In this document: positions 6,155 to 7,917 of the stretch, one piece after another
How the letters are laid out: each line of letters begins with the position of its first letter
Position numbering within the stretch: the stretch's first letter is position 1
Source: an uncultured Prevotella sp.
GTDB taxonomy: Bacteria; Bacteroidota; Bacteroidia; Bacteroidales; Bacteroidaceae
DNA length: 7,917 nt
Assembly (NCBI GenBank): GCA_902477645.1
Contig: CABSIA010000141.1
Coordinates: 1-7,917 of the forward strand
Direction: 5' to 3'
Notes under the pieces: generated by a model
What the model was told of the DNA's origin: nothing
Database searches by the model: none
Seen by the model: only the letters and a program-made list of their open reading frames with translations
Program-made: the position numbers and the translations under genes

Positions 6155-6370
6155 ATGGACAAGAAGATTCTGGAATTTGTTACTTATTGCATTGGGCAAT
6201 TGGCAGACAGGCTGCAATTGTCCCCTGGAGAAATCTACAGAAGACTTAAGGTTTCTGGTATTCTGTATGAATACATCGTACCCTCTTACGATGTGCTCCA
6301 TACTTTTGGCTCACGCTACCTTATGGATGACTTGACAGACTTTATGAAAGAGAAAGGAGTGTTGCAATAA
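6155..6370 (+). CDS. DUF3791 family protein (first gene of DUF3791-DUF3990-DUF3791 cassette)
   Basis: The product has 71 residues and appears complete. MDKKILEFVTYCIGQLADRLQLSPGEIYRRLK, then GILYEYIVPSYDVLHTFGSRYLMDDLTDFMKEKGV, follows the DUF3791 pattern: a helical N-terminal half, a Y-I-x-P-x-Y-D-x-L-H-T core and a charged C-terminal helix. There is no signal peptide, so it is cytoplasmic. DUF3791 genes commonly neighbour DUF3990 genes and are suspected antitoxin-like or accessory partners; the biochemical role is not established to my knowledge. An AAAGGAG (6353-6359) inside its 3' end is well placed to serve the next gene. Its stop is TAA where an ATGA overlap would be expected. Confidence 0.82.
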   Translation: MDKKILEFVTYCIGQLADRLQLSPGEIYRRLKVSGILYEYIVPSYDVLHTFGSRYLMDDLTDFMKEKGVLQ

Positions 6371-6624
6371 TAAAAATATACCATTCTTCAGATGTTATCG
6401 TCAGCCAACCAGACACGAGACACTCAAGGAAATATCTTGATTTTAGAAAAGGATTTTACCTCACCACTATCTATGAGCAGGCAGAAAAATATGCCCAGCG
6501 TTTTCTACGACGAAATGAAACTCTTGGTCTCTTAAAATTTGAGAAGCCCAACATACAATACTGTATTCGCTCTGAGAAAATGATTAAAGAATGTCTAACC
6601 TACTTAGAAAGTATAATGTTATGA
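6367..6624 (+). pseudogene. DUF3990 family gene remnant: start codon lost and internal deletion
   Basis: In the frame starting at 6367 the DNA reads IIKIYHSSDVIVSQPDTR, then SRKYLDFRKGFYLTTIYEQAEKYAQRF, then LGLLKFEKPNIQYCIRSEKMIKECLTYLES, ending TGA at 6622-6624. The first block matches the N-terminus of DUF3990 proteins (YH-S, SRK-LDF-GFYLTT, QAE) and the last block their C-terminus (LLKFEKPNIQYCI). About 70 residues normally between them are missing, near RRNE/TLGLL (about 6526), so only about 85 codons remain. There is no ATG, GTG or TTG at the expected start: the codon is ATA at 6367-6369, preceded by a good AAAGGAG. DUF3990 has been related to ADP-ribosyltransferase-like toxin folds (from memory). 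Downstream in-frame ATGs lie only at 6580 and 6616, so no useful product is expected. Confidence 0.82.
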
Positions 6625-6839
6625 TGGAAGTAACAAGACTTATACAGAAAAGTTCCAAATGCGCGGCAATCATTGCCAGTTTGAGCGAGATGCACAATAT
6701 CTCACTTGAGGAAGCGACAGATATATATTACAATTCTGAGACTTCCACCCTAATAGACGAAGGTATTGCCGATCTGCATTGCAGAAGTGAAAAATATCTC
6801 GCTTCTTTAGTATGGGATGAATATAAAGAGAAGGCGTGA
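6621..6839 (+). CDS. DUF3791-like small protein (third gene of the cassette)
   Basis: From ATG 6621 the product has 72 residues: MMEVTRLIQKSSKCAAIIASLSEMHNISLEEATDIYYNSETSTLIDEGIADLHCRSEKYLASLVWDEYKEKA. An N-terminal helix, the ISLEEATDIYYNS stretch, and an IADLHCRSEKYLASLVWDEY end resemble the second, shorter DUF3791-type protein that follows DUF3990 in Bacteroidales cassettes. I chose 6621 over the in-frame ATG at 6591 because ATGA at 6621-6624 overlaps the stop of the DUF3990 frame by 4 nt, the usual coupled arrangement. The 10 extra residues from 6591 merely read the DUF3990 tail in another frame. Cytoplasmic; function unproven. It converges on the GH115 gene with 10 bp between stops. Confidence 0.72.
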   Translation: MMEVTRLIQKSSKCAAIIASLSEMHNISLEEATDIYYNSETSTLIDEGIADLHCRSEKYLASLVWDEYKEKA

Positions 6840-6849
6840 AACCTGCTCA

Positions 6850-7917
6850 CTATTCCCCCACTGGCACCATATAGAAACTGCGGTTTTTGTCGTAGTCTAT
6901 CATCCACTGGTCAACTATGATGTTGTCGTCCAACGCCTCTATTGTCAGTGTGTGGCTGCCATACGCAACCCATACAGGGATTTTTCTGAATGCCTGTCCT
7001 CTCATTACGTTTCGTTTCCAGTTTTCCGAGCGGAAAGGCTCTTTTATGCTTATCACCGTGGGCTGCTGTCCGTCGATTGAGACGCTGAAACGAATGTCGC
7101 CCTTGTCGTTAGGCTGAGTAGGAACAACACCCACGTAGAGCAAACAGCTGTCGCTTTTAGCTGCTGAAAAGTCGTACGAGAGTTTTCCGCCACGTGGCAA
7201 CGCTACGGCACTCATGCTGTGTCCGAGCATATCGATTACGCGGGCACCCTGCGTTGCCTTTGTCCAGCTGCATGCGTTGCGGGCTATGCAGTTGTCGGCT
7301 TGCAGCTGCACCTTTACCGGCTCCGCATCGGCATACCGCTGAATATTTTCCTCCGTCAGTTTTCCTGGAAAAACAGGCTCGCCGAACACAGGCAATTTGC
7401 GTGGAGCGCAATCCATGCTGCCTCTCCATTTTCCGTCAGACATCTTGTTGTTATAATAGTCTGTCAGGGAAAGAATTTCCTGATATGCCTTCCAACTTCT
7501 GACAGCAGCCTCAAGCGCCTCGTCATCAATATTGAAAGCCTCTGGTCTGGCGAAGTGGCGTGCCTCTTGTGCCTGCAAAGTCTTTTCAGCCATTGCCGAC
7601 GCACAGAACACGGGATATTTTACTGCCGCAAAGAAAGCGTCCTTCAATTCCGGGCGCAAAATTTTCTCTGCCTCCTCAACAGTTTTCCTAATCTTTTTAT
7701 AATCTACAAGATACCGCTCAAGCTCGTTGCCAAACTCATCGGCGGCAAACTCTGTATCCTGCATAGGCGACAGCCCACGCTGGTATTTTTTCTTGTCAAG
7801 CTCAACCTGGCTCCATCCCATAAACTCAGGCCGCCTAATTCCACAAAGGCGGTAGAATTCCCTCATTGCAGGATATAATTTATCAGCCACACTATCGCCA
7901 AACTGCTGTGCGAGCCA
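6850..7917 (-). CDS. GH115 alpha-glucuronidase, C-terminal part, truncated by window edge
   Basis: The frame is open from the right edge to TAG at 6852-6850 (355 residues visible). A GTG at 7890-7888 reads as internal Val, since WLAQQFGDSVADKLYPAMREFYRL continues the family sequence upstream. GH115 enzymes remove glucuronic acid or 4-O-methylglucuronic acid side chains from xylan and related glycans. Visible are the end of the helical region (RRPEFMGWSQ, then a long helical stretch to about residue 160) and the C-terminal beta-sandwich module (about residues 200-355: LQADNCIARN, SCLLYVGVVPTQP, IRFSVSIDGQQP, GSHTLTIEALDDNIIVDQWMIDY, ending SFYMVPVGE). Catalytic residues and signal peptide would be upstream, outside the window. 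It indicates hemicellulose or plant-glycan use by the host. Confidence 0.85.
   Translation of the reverse strand, partial: WLAQQFGDSVADKLYPAMREFYRLCGIRRPEFMGWSQVELDKKKYQRGLSPMQDTEFAADEFGNELERYLVDYKKIRKTVEEAEKILRPELKDAFFAAVKYPVFCASAMAEKTLQAQEARHFARPEAFNIDDEALEAAVRSWKAYQEILSLTDYYNNKMSDGKWRGSMDCAPRKLPVFGEPVFPGKLTEENIQRYADAEPVKVQLQADNCIARNACSWTKATQGARVIDMLGHSMSAVALPRGGKLSYDFSAAKSDSCLLYVGVVPTQPNDKGDIRFSVSIDGQQPTVISIKEPFRSENWKRNVMRGQAFRKIPVWVAYGSHTLTIEALDDNIIVDQWMIDYDKNRSFYMVPVGE

Noticed and set aside
5926..6249. Plus-strand open frame across the REP pair and into the first DUF3791 gene
   Set aside because: It reads through repeats, promoter and another gene's start in a different frame, with no family resemblance.
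6591..6593. ATG 6591 as start of the third cassette gene
   Set aside because: The extra residues are the DUF3990 tail in another frame; ATG 6621 gives the standard ATGA overlap and a family-like N-terminus.
7219..7878. Long open frame on the plus strand opposite the GH115 gene
   Set aside because: It is antisense to a clear family match, has an unnatural Cys/Arg/Leu-rich composition and no domain; it is a shadow of codon bias.
7888..7890. GTG as the true start of the GH115 gene
   Set aside because: Family-like sequence continues in frame to the window edge, so this codon is an internal Val.

Overview
The window looks like a chromosomal segment from the phylum Bacteroidota, most likely a Prevotella- or Bacteroides-like member of the Bacteroidales. 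Three things support this: a PorE-type TPR/PD40/CRD/OmpA lipoprotein of the type IX secretion system, three promoters that fit the Bacteroidota pattern (TTTG, 19-20 nt, TAnnTTTG) with A-rich leaders, and Bacteroidota-typical families (TPR-TM-HTH regulator, DUF3791/DUF3990 cassette, GH115 glucuronidase). No rRNA, tRNA, CRISPR array, transposase or integrase was seen.

Layout. 1-840 (+) is the 3' part of a type IA topoisomerase (TopB-like) with a C-terminal zinc ribbon and a GC-rich, hairpin-forming linker. 917-3004 (+) is the PorE-like lipoprotein. 3058-4623 (-) is a lipoprotein-type TPR protein with one central membrane helix, a coiled coil and a C-terminal HTH-like domain. A 288-bp divergent intergenic region (4624-4911) carries back-to-back promoters and a perfect 12-bp tandem repeat. 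4912-5274 and 5311-5865 (+) encode a small secreted protein and a small outer-membrane beta-barrel-like protein, probably one operon. 5866-6154 is a composite non-coding region. 6155-6839 (+) is a DUF3791-DUF3990-DUF3791 cassette whose middle gene is broken. 6850-7917 (-) is the 3' part of a GH115 alpha-glucuronidase that runs off the right edge.

Main structural observation. The last 41 bp of the porE-like gene plus its 3' flank (2964-3061) recur in direct orientation at 5864-6014, immediately after the beta-barrel gene. The second copy is degraded (a 2-bp insertion, several substitutions and a 51-bp insertion). The regulator and the secreted/barrel operon therefore form a module of about 2.8 kb bounded by direct repeats, as if inserted, or duplicated into place, behind porE. 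Both repeat copies contain a 29-bp palindromic element of a REP-like family. Four copies occur in the window, and the last two form an inverted pair.

How the genes may work together. The TPR-HTH protein could sense an envelope signal and control the divergent secreted/barrel operon through the shared intergenic region; this is inference from layout. In the DUF cassette, the central DUF3990-type gene has lost its start codon (ATG apparently changed to ATA at the expected ATGA overlap) and about 70 internal codons, while both flanking DUF3791 genes stay intact. That leaves a candidate orphan partner or antitoxin pair.
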